Below, piece after piece: positions 33,526 through 42,289 of a stretch of DNA of 64,000 bases (position 1 is its first letter; every line of letters begins with the position of its first letter). The notes beneath the pieces are model-generated. The model did not search any database. It was not told where the DNA came from and was given only the letters and a program-made list of their open reading frames with translations. Both the position numbers and the translations under genes were made by a program. The DNA comes from Chloracidobacterium sp. (GTDB lineage: Bacteria > Acidobacteriota > Blastocatellia > Pyrinomonadales > Pyrinomonadaceae), in NCBI GenBank assembly GCA_016711345.1, contig JADJTD010000001.1, positions 3,846,001 through 3,910,000 on the forward strand. The letters are read 5' to 3'.

Positions 33526-33774
33526 ATCTATCGAGCTTGCTGACGAGATCTACTTCTTCGTCGGCAGTCTAAAAAATGTTACGGCTGAGCCGCCGCGTGC
33601 ATCAAACTTTCAGATTATATCACGCAAAACTCCGATTTTAGTTGCGCACTTACGACAATCTGAGTTTTTGAGCGGCATAAACAACCTTGCCGCTTATCGT
33701 TACATCCAAAACAATATCTTGCGGAAACTGGGTTCGTTCCCTAGTATATTAAGGTATATAAGTTATTGAACCAT

Positions 33775-34764
33775 ATGCTCAATTTGGAAAATATTCGTTT
33801 TGACGCGATCTTGAGGCTTACGGCATTGTTCGCTCTTGTATTTTCCTTATCCATTTTTACTATTGGCCAATCACCATCACCAACGTCTACTCCAGATGAT
33901 GATCCCGACCGTCCGGTCAGGGTAAAAACCGATCTTGTCACTTTAACGCTTACAGTTACCGATCTATACGGCCGCTATGTATCGGGCTTGACCAAAGGTG
34001 CTTTTACGATCACCGATAACAATCAAGAGCAGGACATCCAATTTTTTAGCGACAGCGATGCGCCGGTTTCGGTCGGGATCATATTCGATCTTTCGGGCTC
34101 GATGGGCGGTGATAAGATCCTCAAGGCTCAAAAGGCTCTTTCGCGATTCATAATGACGAGCCATCCGTCGGATGAGTATTTTCTGATCGGATTTAACAGT
34201 CGTGCGCAACTCCTTCTCGACCGTACACGCGATGGTGACGCCGTCCTGCGAAAACTGACAATGGTACAGCCGAATAAAAATACTGCTCTTTATGATGCTG
34301 TATATCTCGGCGTCGAGCGGGTCACCCGCGGCAGCCATCAAAAGCGGGCTCTGTTGATCATCAGCGATGGCCAGGACAATAATTCACGTTACAATTTTGG
34401 CGAAGTGCGGCGTTTGCTTAAAGAAACTGATGTCGTCGCCTATTCAGTCGGAATCATGGATCGTGCCGATTCAGCGAGTACTCTCGGAAACCAAGGCGAA
34501 GCGTTTTTAGAAGAGCTTAGTTCTGTAACGGGTGGAAAAGCCTTTTTTCCGCAAACTGATGTTGAGATGGATGATATGTTCGAACGCATCGCTCTGGAAC
34601 TGCGGCATCAATATTCGCTCGGCTACACGCCAAAAGATTTTCAACCAAACGGAAAATGGCGTAAAGTAAAAGTTAAGGTCAAACCCCCAAGAGGGTTGCC
34701 GCGTCTAACGGTTCGCAGTCGTGACGGCTACTATGCCATACCAAGTGCCCCAACTTCTCGCTAG
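33775..34764 (+). CDS. secreted VWA-domain protein (VWFA-related Acidobacterial type), copy 1
   Basis: 329 residues from ATG 33775. Signal/anchor about 13-30. A Pro/Ser-rich linker (SPSPTSTPDDDPD) precedes an N-terminal beta domain (VKTDLVTLTLTVTDLYGRYVSGLTKGAFTITDNNQEQDIQFFSDS) and a VWA domain with the MIDAS motif DLSGSMGG and the later Thr/Asp positions (ISDGQDNNSRYNF). Ends with LRHQYSLGYTPKD. This architecture defines the acidobacterial VWA family (TIGR03436 type) and suggests metal-dependent protein binding outside the inner membrane. Ligand unknown. Paralogue follows 16 bases later. Confidence 0.9.
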   Translation: MLNLENIRFDAILRLTALFALVFSLSIFTIGQSPSPTSTPDDDPDRPVRVKTDLVTLTLTVTDLYGRYVSGLTKGAFTITDNNQEQDIQFFSDSDAPVSVGIIFDLSGSMGGDKILKAQKALSRFIMTSHPSDEYFLIGFNSRAQLLLDRTRDGDAVLRKLTMVQPNKNTALYDAVYLGVERVTRGSHQKRALLIISDGQDNNSRYNFGEVRRLLKETDVVAYSVGIMDRADSASTLGNQGEAFLEELSSVTGGKAFFPQTDVEMDDMFERIALELRHQYSLGYTPKDFQPNGKWRKVKVKVKPPRGLPRLTVRSRDGYYAIPSAPTSR

Positions 34765-34780
34765 AGAGTTTTGTAAATAA

Positions 34781-35905
34781 ATGATGAAAAGAAACTTGTT
34801 CCTGATCTCGCTTGCAGTTCTTCTCACGTTTTCAGTTTCAGATTCACTAACCAAGGCGGAAACACGAACGATGGTCGGTGTGTCCTTAGCATCTCCGACG
34901 GCAACAGCGGCCAAATCTCCGTCCGCATCGCCTCCAGCCGTAAAGCCAACGCCTCCAATACTTAAAGAAGACGATGAGGTCATCAAGATCGACACCGAAC
35001 TCGTCAACATGAACGTCCGCGTCGTCGACCGCAACAACCGTCCTATCAACAACCTTCAGCAGCGAGATTTCAAAATATTCGAAGACGGCAATTTGCAGCA
35101 GATAGATTTTTTTTCAAAGTCTGAAGTGCCGACAAACTACGCGCTGGTCATCGACAATTCCGGTTCGCTTCGTCAACAGCTAGACAAGGTTATCGAAGCA
35201 GGAAAGATTCTTGTGAACACAAACAAACCTGAAGACGAAGCAATGGTCATCAGATTTGTTGGCCGCGACAAGATCAGCATCGAACAGGAATTCACGCCGA
35301 ATAAAACCGATCTCAATGATGCACTGGATAATCTTTTTATAGAAGGCGGCCAAACCGCTATTATCGATGCAGTTTATCTTGCGGTTGAAAACATAGAAGA
35401 ATACGAAAAGTCTAAAAAGATAGACGATCGAAAACGGCGCGCGCTTATTCTGGTTTCTGACGGAGAAGATCGTAATAGTTTTTATACCGAAAAGCAGTTG
35501 TTCGAGCTTCTTCGTGAGTCCGAAGTTCAAATTTATGTTATCGGATTTGTTGATGAGCTGAGCAAAGAAAGCGGCTTTATCGGCAAGAGCCCGCAATCTA
35601 AATCTAAGGCATTTCTCGAACGCCTCGCAACAGACAGCGGCGGCAAGGCATACTTCCCTGCATCCGCGGCCGCTCTTCCGGGCCTCGCAAAAGAAATTTC
35701 CAGCGAATTGAGAACTCAGTATTCGATTGGCTATATCCCTTCGAACGACAAACGCGACGGCACATACCGCAGCATCAAAGTAACAGTCGCCGACGGCCCA
35801 AAAGCCGAAAAACGCATCGCCATAACCCGAGCCGGCCGCACCGCCGACGGCTCTGGCAAGCAAAACTCAGTGCCCGAGCCAACCTCAACGCCAGGAGTAA
35901 GATAA
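34781..35905 (+). CDS. secreted VWA-domain protein, copy 2
   Basis: 374 residues. N-terminal signal peptide, a Ser/Pro-rich stretch (PTATAAKSPSASPPAVKPTPP), beta domain (IDTELVNMNVRVVDRNNRPI, RDFKIFEDGNLQQIDFFSKSE), VWA with MIDAS DNSGSLRQQ and LVSDGEDRNSFY, and a C-terminal tail rich in Ala/Gly/Pro. About the same arrangement as copy 1 at 33775, so a tandem duplication, with different C-termini. Likely co-transcribed with it. Confidence 0.9.
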   Translation: MMKRNLFLISLAVLLTFSVSDSLTKAETRTMVGVSLASPTATAAKSPSASPPAVKPTPPILKEDDEVIKIDTELVNMNVRVVDRNNRPINNLQQRDFKIFEDGNLQQIDFFSKSEVPTNYALVIDNSGSLRQQLDKVIEAGKILVNTNKPEDEAMVIRFVGRDKISIEQEFTPNKTDLNDALDNLFIEGGQTAIIDAVYLAVENIEEYEKSKKIDDRKRRALILVSDGEDRNSFYTEKQLFELLRESEVQIYVIGFVDELSKESGFIGKSPQSKSKAFLERLATDSGGKAYFPASAAALPGLAKEISSELRTQYSIGYIPSNDKRDGTYRSIKVTVADGPKAEKRIAITRAGRTADGSGKQNSVPEPTSTPGVR

Positions 35906-36048
35906 AGTCGGAACCGTAAGCGGTAGCGACTGGATTCTTTTATAGACACCTACTGAAACTTGCACAAGAAAACATCGTCTGTTTTCATCTTTCTTTGTGT
36001 CCTTTATGCCTCTGGGGTGAAAATTCTCAGGGACGCGCAAACAAAAAG

Positions 36049-36366
36049 CTACTCAGGGACGCTGCCTGAAATTTTCTTGCGTGTGGTTTCGCCGGTTCTT
36101 AAAACGGAGATGCCTTCGTCAACTTCTTCGTGAGGTCTTGGAATGACATGAGTCGCAGTGACTGTGCCGATTCTTCTCGCTGCTGCGGCACCGGCATCTA
36201 CGGCCGCTTTTACAGCTCCGACTTCGCCGCGAACTATGGCCGTGACAAGTCCGGCGTCGATCCTTTCGTAACCGACGAGCGTAACATTTGCTGCCTTGAC
36301 CATTGCGTCTGCCGCTTCGATCATTGCGACCAGCCCAAAACATTCGACCATTCCAAGTGCTTGCAT
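36049..36366 (-). CDS. bacterial microcompartment shell protein, BMC-H (copy 2)
   Basis: 105 residues. One BMC fold: ALGMVECFGLVAMIEAADAMVKAANVTLVG, then VTAIVRGEVGAVKAAVDAGAAAARRIG and VIPRPHEEVDEG. The hexamer-forming residues (Lys of MVKAANV, Arg of VRGEVG, PRPH) are present. It builds hexagonal shell tiles of a protein organelle. A short tail (residues 88-105) is added. It is last in a four-gene minus-strand operon; GAGGAAG lies just before its ATG. Confidence 0.93.
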   Translation of the reverse strand: MQALGMVECFGLVAMIEAADAMVKAANVTLVGYERIDAGLVTAIVRGEVGAVKAAVDAGAAAARRIGTVTATHVIPRPHEEVDEGISVLRTGETTRKKISGSVPE

Positions 36367-36378
36367 ATCTTCCTCAAC

Positions 36379-36765
36379 TTATTTCCAATAAACAGTTATA
36401 AATACGACCGCGACGACCATCAAAAATATCAAAAGCGAAATGGCGAAAAGCACTACACCGGAACGCCCTTCCGATCCTTCCCAAACCTCGTCTTTTTTTC
36501 GTTTTGGAACGATGCGTGCTTTTTTTCGTTCCGCCGCAGCCAACGCCATCTTGTCTGCAGGTTCAGGCTCCTCTATCTTAAACCTCGCGGCCAGATCGTC
36601 GAGGGCGGACTTAGTTTCATCGGACAAATCAGTCGGAGCAGTGCCGTTCATGTGCTTTGCGGACTCAGCAAAATTGTGCCCGCAGTTGTAACAAAACAGC
36701 GTATTCTCGCGGACATCAGCACCGCACCTTTCGCAAGTCGCTTTTTCGAGTGCCGTCTCAACCAT
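36379..36765 (-). CDS. zinc-ribbon, single-pass membrane protein of the BMC operon
   Basis: 128 residues. Residues about 10-28 hold a CxxC-x-CxxC zinc ribbon (CERCGAD, CYNCGH). A charged middle (Glu/Lys/Ala-rich) is followed by one C-terminal membrane segment (VVLFAISLLIFLMVVAVVFITVYW). Three bases separate it from the aldehyde dehydrogenase stop and 12 from the second shell gene, so all are one operon. Not a known shell protein; a membrane tether for the compartment is a guess. Similar ribbon-plus-TM layout to 2893-3123. Confidence 0.6.
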   Translation of the reverse strand: MVETALEKATCERCGADVRENTLFCYNCGHNFAESAKHMNGTAPTDLSDETKSALDDLAARFKIEEPEPADKMALAAAERKKARIVPKRKKDEVWEGSEGRSGVVLFAISLLIFLMVVAVVFITVYWK

Positions 36766-36768
36766 TGT

Positions 36769-38505
36769 CTAAACTCGCGCAAAAACCTCTTTCTCTTCCC
36801 CAAGGTCACGTGCCGACGGAGTGAGTATAGTCTTCTTCGAAATATAGATCTTCTGCCCGCTATCGACAGCCCGCCGTACGTCATCTTCACTGACAAAATC
36901 CACCGTCGCGATCGGAACAGGTTTCTGAACAGCTTTCTCTGGCGTGATATCGTGAACGACAGTTTTGACTTCCGTTTGGACAACCGGTTTTGGAAGTTCA
37001 GGAGCTTTTACGGGCTCCGGCATTTCCGCCAATTTCTTGCTCAGAAAACCATCTACGATTGCGGCGATGTCATTTCGATTAGGAACTTTGCGTGGAGCCG
37101 CTGGAGCAGAATACTCATTCTTCACTGCTTCCTGCCTGACGCTGATTGTGGACTGTTTATTGATCGGCTTCGTCTCAAACGCAACGCGCTTTATGTCCAT
37201 TAAATGATGCGGTGAGATATTGTCAGACGTAACATTTCCGCCCCAAGAGCCGCAGCCGAGCGTCATCGAGGGTGCAAGATCGGTTGAAAATCCGATAGCT
37301 CCATGCGTCGTCGGCGAATTGATAATGACTCGTGCCGCAGGCATTTGGCCACCGTAACGAATCGCTGCTTCACGGTCTTGAGTATGCATTCCGGCGGTGT
37401 GGCCCATGCCGCCGAACTGTAAAATTTCCTGGCAGCGAGTCGCTCCAGCCTCGACACCGTCTGCGACAAAGAAGGCAAGCGTCGGCGACAATTTCTCGAT
37501 TGACCACGGGTAATCGCGGCCGACACCGCCGCAATCGGCTAGCAAACATCGCGTACCTTCGGGGATCGAAACTCCCGCAAGGTCAGCAATGAATTTGGCC
37601 GACTTGCCAACGATGCCAGCGTTCAAAGTTCGCTGCGGAGTAAGCAAAATTTTCGCGACCGCATCGGCTTCGGTCGGATTCAAAAAATGTCCGCCCTGAG
37701 CTTTAAATTGAGCACGGACCTCAGCAGCGACCGGAGCGTCTGCGACTACGGATTGTTCCGACGCACAGATAGTTCCGTTATCAAAACAGGTGCTCGCCAA
37801 AATATCTGCGACGGCCTTTTCGACATTCGCCGAGCGTTCGATAAATACGGGAACATTGCCGGGTCCAACGCCGAACGCAGGTTTGCCCGAGGAATAAGCT
37901 GCTCGCACAAGCCCCGTGCCGCCGGTTGCAAGGATGACCGCGGTCTTTTTGTTTTTCATCAGAGCCTCGGTGCCCTCGATGGTCGAGGTCGTGAGGCAGA
38001 TGATGGCGTTCGCAGGCAAGCCGTGCTTGATCGCGGCTTCGCTCATGATGCGTGTCGTTTCCGCAATGCAATTGGCGGCTGACGGGTGCGGCGACAGAAC
38101 AATTGTATTACGCGATTTTATTGCGATGATGATCTTAAAGATCGCAGTCGAAGTCGGATTTGTCGAAGGAATGATCGCGGCAACAACGCCGCGAGGGCTG
38201 GCGATCTCTACAATGCTCTTGGTGTCGGAAACGACGCCGACCGTCTTGAGATTGCGAAAATAGTTCCAAACGTCCTCGGAGGCAAAGCGATTCTTTTCAC
38301 GTTTGTCCTCGGCCTTGCCAAAACCGGTCTCTTCGTGAGCCATTTGACCGAGCCGTGTGGCGGCGGCAAGAGCAGCTTTGGACATAGCTTCGCAGATCTC
38401 ATCGATCCTTATCTGATTCAGCTTACTCACAGACTGAAAGGCAAACGACGCGGCCTCAACCGCGTCGCGCGCTTCCTGTTGTGCAACCAGATCCTTGTCA
38501 GCCAT
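36769..38505 (-). CDS. acylating aldehyde dehydrogenase, microcompartment type, with C-terminal extension
   Basis: 578 residues. The core (1-445) is the EutE/PduP family: NAD loop region, catalytic Cys247 in STCFDNGTICASEQ, GVGPGNVPVFIE and the segment GCGSWGGNVTSDNISP. It converts an aldehyde plus CoA and NAD to acyl-CoA. After 450 come an amphipathic helix (477-495, DIAAIVDGFLSKKLAEM), a Pro-rich linker and a second conserved tail (537-577, FVSEDDVRRAVDSG and ILTPSARDLGEE), a combination expected for recruitment into a shell. Flanked by two BMC-H genes. Confidence 0.92.
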   Translation of the reverse strand: MADKDLVAQQEARDAVEAASFAFQSVSKLNQIRIDEICEAMSKAALAAATRLGQMAHEETGFGKAEDKREKNRFASEDVWNYFRNLKTVGVVSDTKSIVEIASPRGVVAAIIPSTNPTSTAIFKIIIAIKSRNTIVLSPHPSAANCIAETTRIMSEAAIKHGLPANAIICLTTSTIEGTEALMKNKKTAVILATGGTGLVRAAYSSGKPAFGVGPGNVPVFIERSANVEKAVADILASTCFDNGTICASEQSVVADAPVAAEVRAQFKAQGGHFLNPTEADAVAKILLTPQRTLNAGIVGKSAKFIADLAGVSIPEGTRCLLADCGGVGRDYPWSIEKLSPTLAFFVADGVEAGATRCQEILQFGGMGHTAGMHTQDREAAIRYGGQMPAARVIINSPTTHGAIGFSTDLAPSMTLGCGSWGGNVTSDNISPHHLMDIKRVAFETKPINKQSTISVRQEAVKNEYSAPAAPRKVPNRNDIAAIVDGFLSKKLAEMPEPVKAPELPKPVVQTEVKTVVHDITPEKAVQKPVPIATVDFVSEDDVRRAVDSGQKIYISKKTILTPSARDLGEEKEVFARV

Positions 38506-38518
38506 ACGCCCAGAACTG

Positions 38519-38572
38519 CGAATGTCGAAAATCGAATATCGAATTCAGAATTTTGAATGAATTCGACATTCG
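38519..38572. repeat. inverted repeat CGAATGTCGAA in the BMC operon
   Basis: Perfect 11-base arms CGAATGTCGAA / TTCGACATTCG with an AT-rich centre of about 32 bases, between the BMC-H and dehydrogenase genes. Could be an mRNA-stabilising hairpin or a REP-like element. Confidence 0.6.
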
Positions 38573-38585
38573 TTATTCGAAATTG

Positions 38586-38981
38586 TTACTTTGTCTTTGT
38601 TTTATTCCCCTGCTGAGTGCCGGTTGTTTCGGAGTTTGCTCCGCCCGAGCCAAGTTGTTTGCCGCCGCCCTGAAGCGCTTTTTCATCCGGGCTGTAACCG
38701 ACCGCTCCACCTTTAGGCAAAACGCGCTCGACCTCGCCGTGCGGACGCGGAATGACGTGAACGCTTATCAGTTCGCCAACACGACGCGCAGCAGCAGCAC
38801 CGGCATCGGTAGCAGCTTTAACGGCTCCGACATCGCCGCGAACAAATATCGTCACATAACCGGCACCGATATATTCTTTTCCGACAAGTTTAACATTCGC
38901 AGCCTTGACCATTGCATCGGCGGCCTCGACCGCACCTACAAAACCTTTGGTCTCTACCATTCCCAAAGCTTCTAAACTCAT
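38586..38981 (-). CDS. bacterial microcompartment shell protein, BMC-H (copy 1)
   Basis: 131 residues. BMC fold similar to the 36049 protein: ALGMVETKGFVGAVEAADAMVKAANVKLVG, VTIFVRGDVGAVKAATDAGAAAARRVGELISVHVIPRPH. The C-terminal 40 residues are low complexity (Gly/Lys/Gln/Thr) and may form a flexible or cargo-contacting tail. The two BMC-H genes flank the cargo enzyme. RBS GGAG is well placed before the ATG. It heads the operon. Confidence 0.93.
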   Translation of the reverse strand: MSLEALGMVETKGFVGAVEAADAMVKAANVKLVGKEYIGAGYVTIFVRGDVGAVKAATDAGAAAARRVGELISVHVIPRPHGEVERVLPKGGAVGYSPDEKALQGGGKQLGSGGANSETTGTQQGNKTKTK

Positions 38982-39158
38982 TGATTACTCCTCATATGTT
39001 GGATTACCTTACTGATAGTAATATAAGTCATCGCGATTGCCAAAATGCAACTGCCGCAAAAGCCTTAAATCAATTGACAATGTCGTCGTTCGAGGGCTAT
39101 ATTTCAAGTCACGAGCGTTGTTTATTCAAGTATTTGATAAGTCGGCCGAGCAAACAAA

Positions 39159-39845
39159 ATGTCAGTAACTCTTGGTGAAAAATTACGAGCGGCCCGCGAA
39201 GCGAAAGGTGTCCCTATTAGTGAGGTTGCCGAACAGACCCGTATTGCTCCGCTTTACATTGAGTCTATTGACAATGACGACTATCGCGCTTTACCTGGGG
39301 GAATTTTCAATCGCGGCTTTATCAAATCCTATGCAAAGTATGTCGGTGTCAATGAGGCGGAAGCTCTTGCCGATTATGCGCGGCTTTTGAACGATACCGA
39401 AGGCAACGACGTCGAAGAAGTAATAACCTACAAGCCGCAGGTTTTGACCGACGACAATCAGCCCAATTCAATGGTGCCGACGATCATTGTGGCGATAGTG
39501 GTTCTCGGGTTGATGACCGGAGTGATCTTGTTTCTCGTAAATTACTTCAGCCAGCCTGCTTTGCCGACCTTAGATAACAACAAGATCATTTCAAATGCAG
39601 TAGTTGAAACCGCAACTCCTGTCGAAATAAACTCCACGGCAACAACGGCGAATGTTGCTCCTTCTGAGATCCCGATATCTTCGCCTCTGTCTAATTCGGA
39701 AGCGACGGTTTCAAATTCATCTGCTGCCGCGGCTTCGCCAACGAAAACAAAGCCGATAACTGAAAAGCCAAAACCTGCTGCAAACACACCCGTTATCTCG
39801 AAGCCTGCTAACACTTCCATGAAGCCGATGAACGGAACACGTTAG
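39159..39845 (+). CDS. RodZ-like protein, HTH plus single TM
   Basis: 228 residues. N-terminal helix-turn-helix of the HTH_25 type (LGEKLRAAREAKGVPISEVAEQTRIAPLYIESIDNDDYRALPGGIFNRGFIKSYAKYVGVN), a single TM helix at about 105-128 (VPTIIVAIVVLGLMTGVILFLVNYF) and a low-complexity Thr/Pro/Ala/Asn tail in the periplasm. RodZ links MreB to the membrane in rod-shaped cells; the usual C-terminal DUF4115 domain is missing here, so the role is less certain. Plus-strand gene, followed by a terminator. Confidence 0.8.
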   Translation: MSVTLGEKLRAAREAKGVPISEVAEQTRIAPLYIESIDNDDYRALPGGIFNRGFIKSYAKYVGVNEAEALADYARLLNDTEGNDVEEVITYKPQVLTDDNQPNSMVPTIIVAIVVLGLMTGVILFLVNYFSQPALPTLDNNKIISNAVVETATPVEINSTATTANVAPSEIPISSPLSNSEATVSNSSAAAASPTKTKPITEKPKPAANTPVISKPANTSMKPMNGTR

Positions 39846-39873
39846 CAAATTATTACAGATATATTTTTTACAT

Positions 39874-39905
39874 GTCCGCGAAGTGATTTGCGGGCATTTT
39901 TGTTT
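39874..39905 (+). terminator. rho-independent terminator of the RodZ-like gene
   Basis: TGTCCGC pairs with GCGGGCA (one G-T pair) with a run of T after it, between the RodZ-like gene and guaB. Confidence 0.7.
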
Positions 39906-39916
39906 TATTATTAGAT

Positions 39917-41386
39917 ATGGAAATCACCGAAATACAAGAAGGCCTGACATTTGACGACGTTTTGCTCGTGCCGGCCTATTCCGAATTGCTTCCCGCCGAA
40001 GCCGACACTCGCACGCGTTTTTCACGCAACATCGACCTGAATATTCCGCTTTGCTCGTCAGCGATGGACACCGTTACGGAAGCATCGCTTGCAATTGCGC
40101 TTGCCCAACAAGGCGGCATCGGCGTGATACATAAAAATTTCAGCGTCGCACAGCAGGCCGAAGAGGTCGATAAAGTAAAACGCAGCGAATCCGGCATGAT
40201 CGTTGATCCTGTAACGATCCATCAGGACAAACTCGTGTCCGACGCACTCGCGATAATGCGACGATTTAGGATCAGCGGCGTGCCGGTCGTTGACGAGAAC
40301 GGACTTTTAACCGGAATCATCACAAACAGAGATCTGCGTTTTGAAACACGGTTCGATATACCAGTTTCTGAAATAATGACACCGCAGCCGCTGGTCACAG
40401 TGCCTGTCGGAACGACGCTTGACGAAGCAAAGGTCAAGCTGCAAAAACACCGCATCGAAAAGCTTCTCGTCGTCGATGAGAACGGCCATTTGAAGGGCTT
40501 GATCACAGTCAAAGACATTCAAAAAGCAATCAACTTCCCTATCGCAGCAAAAGATGAACTTGGCCGTCTGCGATGTGCCGCTGCGATCGGAGCGACCGGT
40601 GATTTTCTCGAACGTGCCGAAGCGTTGGTCAATTCCCGCGTCGATGCGATCGTTATCGACACTGCCCACGGCCACAGTTCGCGGGTTATCGACGCGATTA
40701 AAAGCGTCAGAACAAAGTTTCCCGAGATCGAGATCGTTGCGGGAAACGTTGCGACCGCAGATGCCACAAAAGCTCTAATTAAAGCCGGTGTTGACGCCGT
40801 AAAGATCGGTATCGGGCCGGGTTCGATCTGCACGACTCGAGTCGTGACCGGAGCAGGTGTTCCGCAGATCACGGCCATTGTCGAATGCGTAAATGCCGCC
40901 AAAGGCTCGGGCGTTCCGGTCATTGCCGACGGCGGTGTCAAATTCTCCGGCGATGTCGCCAAAGCCATCGCCGCCGGAGCCGACAGCGTTATGATCGGCT
41001 CGCTTTTTGCCGGAACGGAAGAAGCTCCGGGCGAGGTCATTCTATTCCAAGGCCGTAATTTTAAGACCTATCGAGGAATGGGTTCGATAGGAGCGATGCG
41101 GCAAGGTTCAAGCGACCGTTACTCTCAAGAAGGCACTGTCGTTGACGCCAAATACATCCCCGAAGGCATCGAAGGCCGCGTCGCCTACAAAGGCACCGTC
41201 GCCGAAATGGTCACCCAACTAGTTGGCGGCCTGCGTTCAGGAATGGGCTACACAGGCTGCCGCTCAATCGCTGAATTACAAACAAACGCCAAATTCGTCC
41301 GCATAACGTCTGCGGGGCTGCGTGAATCGCATGTTCACGATGTGATAATCACAAAAGAAGCTCCGAATTACAGGATCGAGAGCTGA
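39917..41386 (+). CDS. guaB: inosine-5'-monophosphate dehydrogenase
   Basis: 489 residues, normal length. TIM barrel interrupted by two CBS domains (about 95-210: VTIHQDKLVSDALAIMRRFRISGVPVVDENG, MTPQPLVTVP ...). Catalytic Cys in GPGSICTTRVVTGAG (near residue 305) and the flap YRGMGSIGAMRQGS. It oxidises IMP to XMP for GTP synthesis. Its 3' end (codons ESHVHDVIITK and on) is also present as a degraded copy at 42476-42532, evidence of a past tandem duplication that began here. Confidence 0.97.
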   Translation: MEITEIQEGLTFDDVLLVPAYSELLPAEADTRTRFSRNIDLNIPLCSSAMDTVTEASLAIALAQQGGIGVIHKNFSVAQQAEEVDKVKRSESGMIVDPVTIHQDKLVSDALAIMRRFRISGVPVVDENGLLTGIITNRDLRFETRFDIPVSEIMTPQPLVTVPVGTTLDEAKVKLQKHRIEKLLVVDENGHLKGLITVKDIQKAINFPIAAKDELGRLRCAAAIGATGDFLERAEALVNSRVDAIVIDTAHGHSSRVIDAIKSVRTKFPEIEIVAGNVATADATKALIKAGVDAVKIGIGPGSICTTRVVTGAGVPQITAIVECVNAAKGSGVPVIADGGVKFSGDVAKAIAAGADSVMIGSLFAGTEEAPGEVILFQGRNFKTYRGMGSIGAMRQGSSDRYSQEGTVVDAKYIPEGIEGRVAYKGTVAEMVTQLVGGLRSGMGYTGCRSIAELQTNAKFVRITSAGLRESHVHDVIITKEAPNYRIES

Positions 41387-41492
41387 TCAGCATGCTGCTG
41401 GTAAAATGCTCGAAAGGAAATGGAGATGCTCGTTACGGGCAGAAACGCGACCGTTAGGGAGCGTGCGGACTCGATACAGGCTTCTTGCGAGA

Positions 41493-41618
41493 GTGCACGC
41501 TCGTTCACACTCGCGTTTCCGCCCGTTGGCCGAAAAGGTCCAGGAACTCCGCGACCGCTTCGCCGAGCTGGAAAAACAGATCGGGGCGCTGAATAATAAT
41601 CTGGAGGCTTTGAATTAA
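41493..41618 (+). CDS. 41-residue mini-ORF, copy I, coupled to a secreted protein
   Basis: GTG start at 41493 giving VHARSHSRFRPLAEKVQELR and then a heptad-like Leu/Glu/Gln stretch ending NLEALN; a longer frame from an ATG at 41406 would give 70 residues. The counterpart at 44572 has the same length, an identical first 43 bases and then different but similar coding (coiled-coil pattern kept). It ends one base before the next start, and contains GGAGG that would serve the following gene. Conservation of length and frame in both copies supports coding, function unknown. Confidence 0.45.
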   Translation: MHARSHSRFRPLAEKVQELRDRFAELEKQIGALNNNLEALN

Positions 41619-41619
41619 T

Positions 41620-42261
41620 ATGAAGAAATTCCATCCATACCTAGTTGCTATAGCGATTTTAGTAGCGACTAAGTTCTCGTTGGCACAAACCACGGTTATC
41701 ACGGAACAGGAGTATTGGGCTGGTATTAGATCGGGATACGCCACGACAGAAAAGGTTGTTCCTCGAAGGGAAACGGTAACATACGAGAGTTTGTCGGACG
41801 GAAAGGTGACTTATTCTACGACGAAGATATCCGAATATCAGTCAGAAGATACCTATCGCATCATTGAAACGGTTGTGAGGAATGGGAGAACTTCTATTTT
41901 TCAGACAATTCAAATTGGTGTGAATCGATATTGCAGAGAAAACAAAGCCAAGTGGAAGCGATGTTTTGAAGACCCCCCTATTTCCACCAGCAGAGCGGAT
42001 GAAACCAAGTATGCCGTTCAAAGAGACAAGGACAGTCTTACCTTAATTCGAACCTCTACGTTTTCGAAAAAAGAGAATGGCAAGGTGGAGCCAAAGAAAT
42101 TTGTATCAGAGGACAAATTCGTCGTTAACGTTGATATGTCAGCTCGCGAGCGTTCAGAAGTAACGACGATAAGTGATACGCAAACTATTGTTTCACGGGA
42201 CACAACTAAGTTTGAGTATGGCATTACGTTGAAGCCGATAAAACCACCGATAAGTAGGTGA
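41620..42261 (+). CDS. secreted protein, copy I of a duplicated unit
   Basis: 213 residues with a signal peptide (1-23, KFSLAQ). The mature part is polar and beta-rich (YESLSDGKVTYSTTKISEYQSEDTYRIIETVVRNGR), with two Cys (YCREN, RCFED). No catalytic motif. Its partner copy is at 44701-45336, which shares the layout (start ISSEEFYKAI versus ITEQEYWAGI, and matching polar repeats) at low identity. Family unknown; both copies follow the 41-residue mini-ORF. Base composition is lower in GC than guaB. Confidence 0.6.
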   Translation: MKKFHPYLVAIAILVATKFSLAQTTVITEQEYWAGIRSGYATTEKVVPRRETVTYESLSDGKVTYSTTKISEYQSEDTYRIIETVVRNGRTSIFQTIQIGVNRYCRENKAKWKRCFEDPPISTSRADETKYAVQRDKDSLTLIRTSTFSKKENGKVEPKKFVSEDKFVVNVDMSARERSEVTTISDTQTIVSRDTTKFEYGITLKPIKPPISR

Positions 42262-42289
42262 CGGATTGGGCATAATAATCTGGATCAGT

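Noticed and set aside
35180..35863. A 227-residue minus-strand open frame
   Set aside because: Antisense to the second VWA gene; low-complexity and no motif.
36130..37203. A 357-residue plus-strand open frame opposite the microcompartment genes
   Set aside because: It is antisense to the well supported BMC-H, zinc-ribbon and dehydrogenase genes, is rich in Arg/Asp/Phe with no domain pattern, and has no ribosome site.
40519..41040. A 173-residue minus-strand open frame
   Set aside because: Antisense to guaB and without any pattern of its own.
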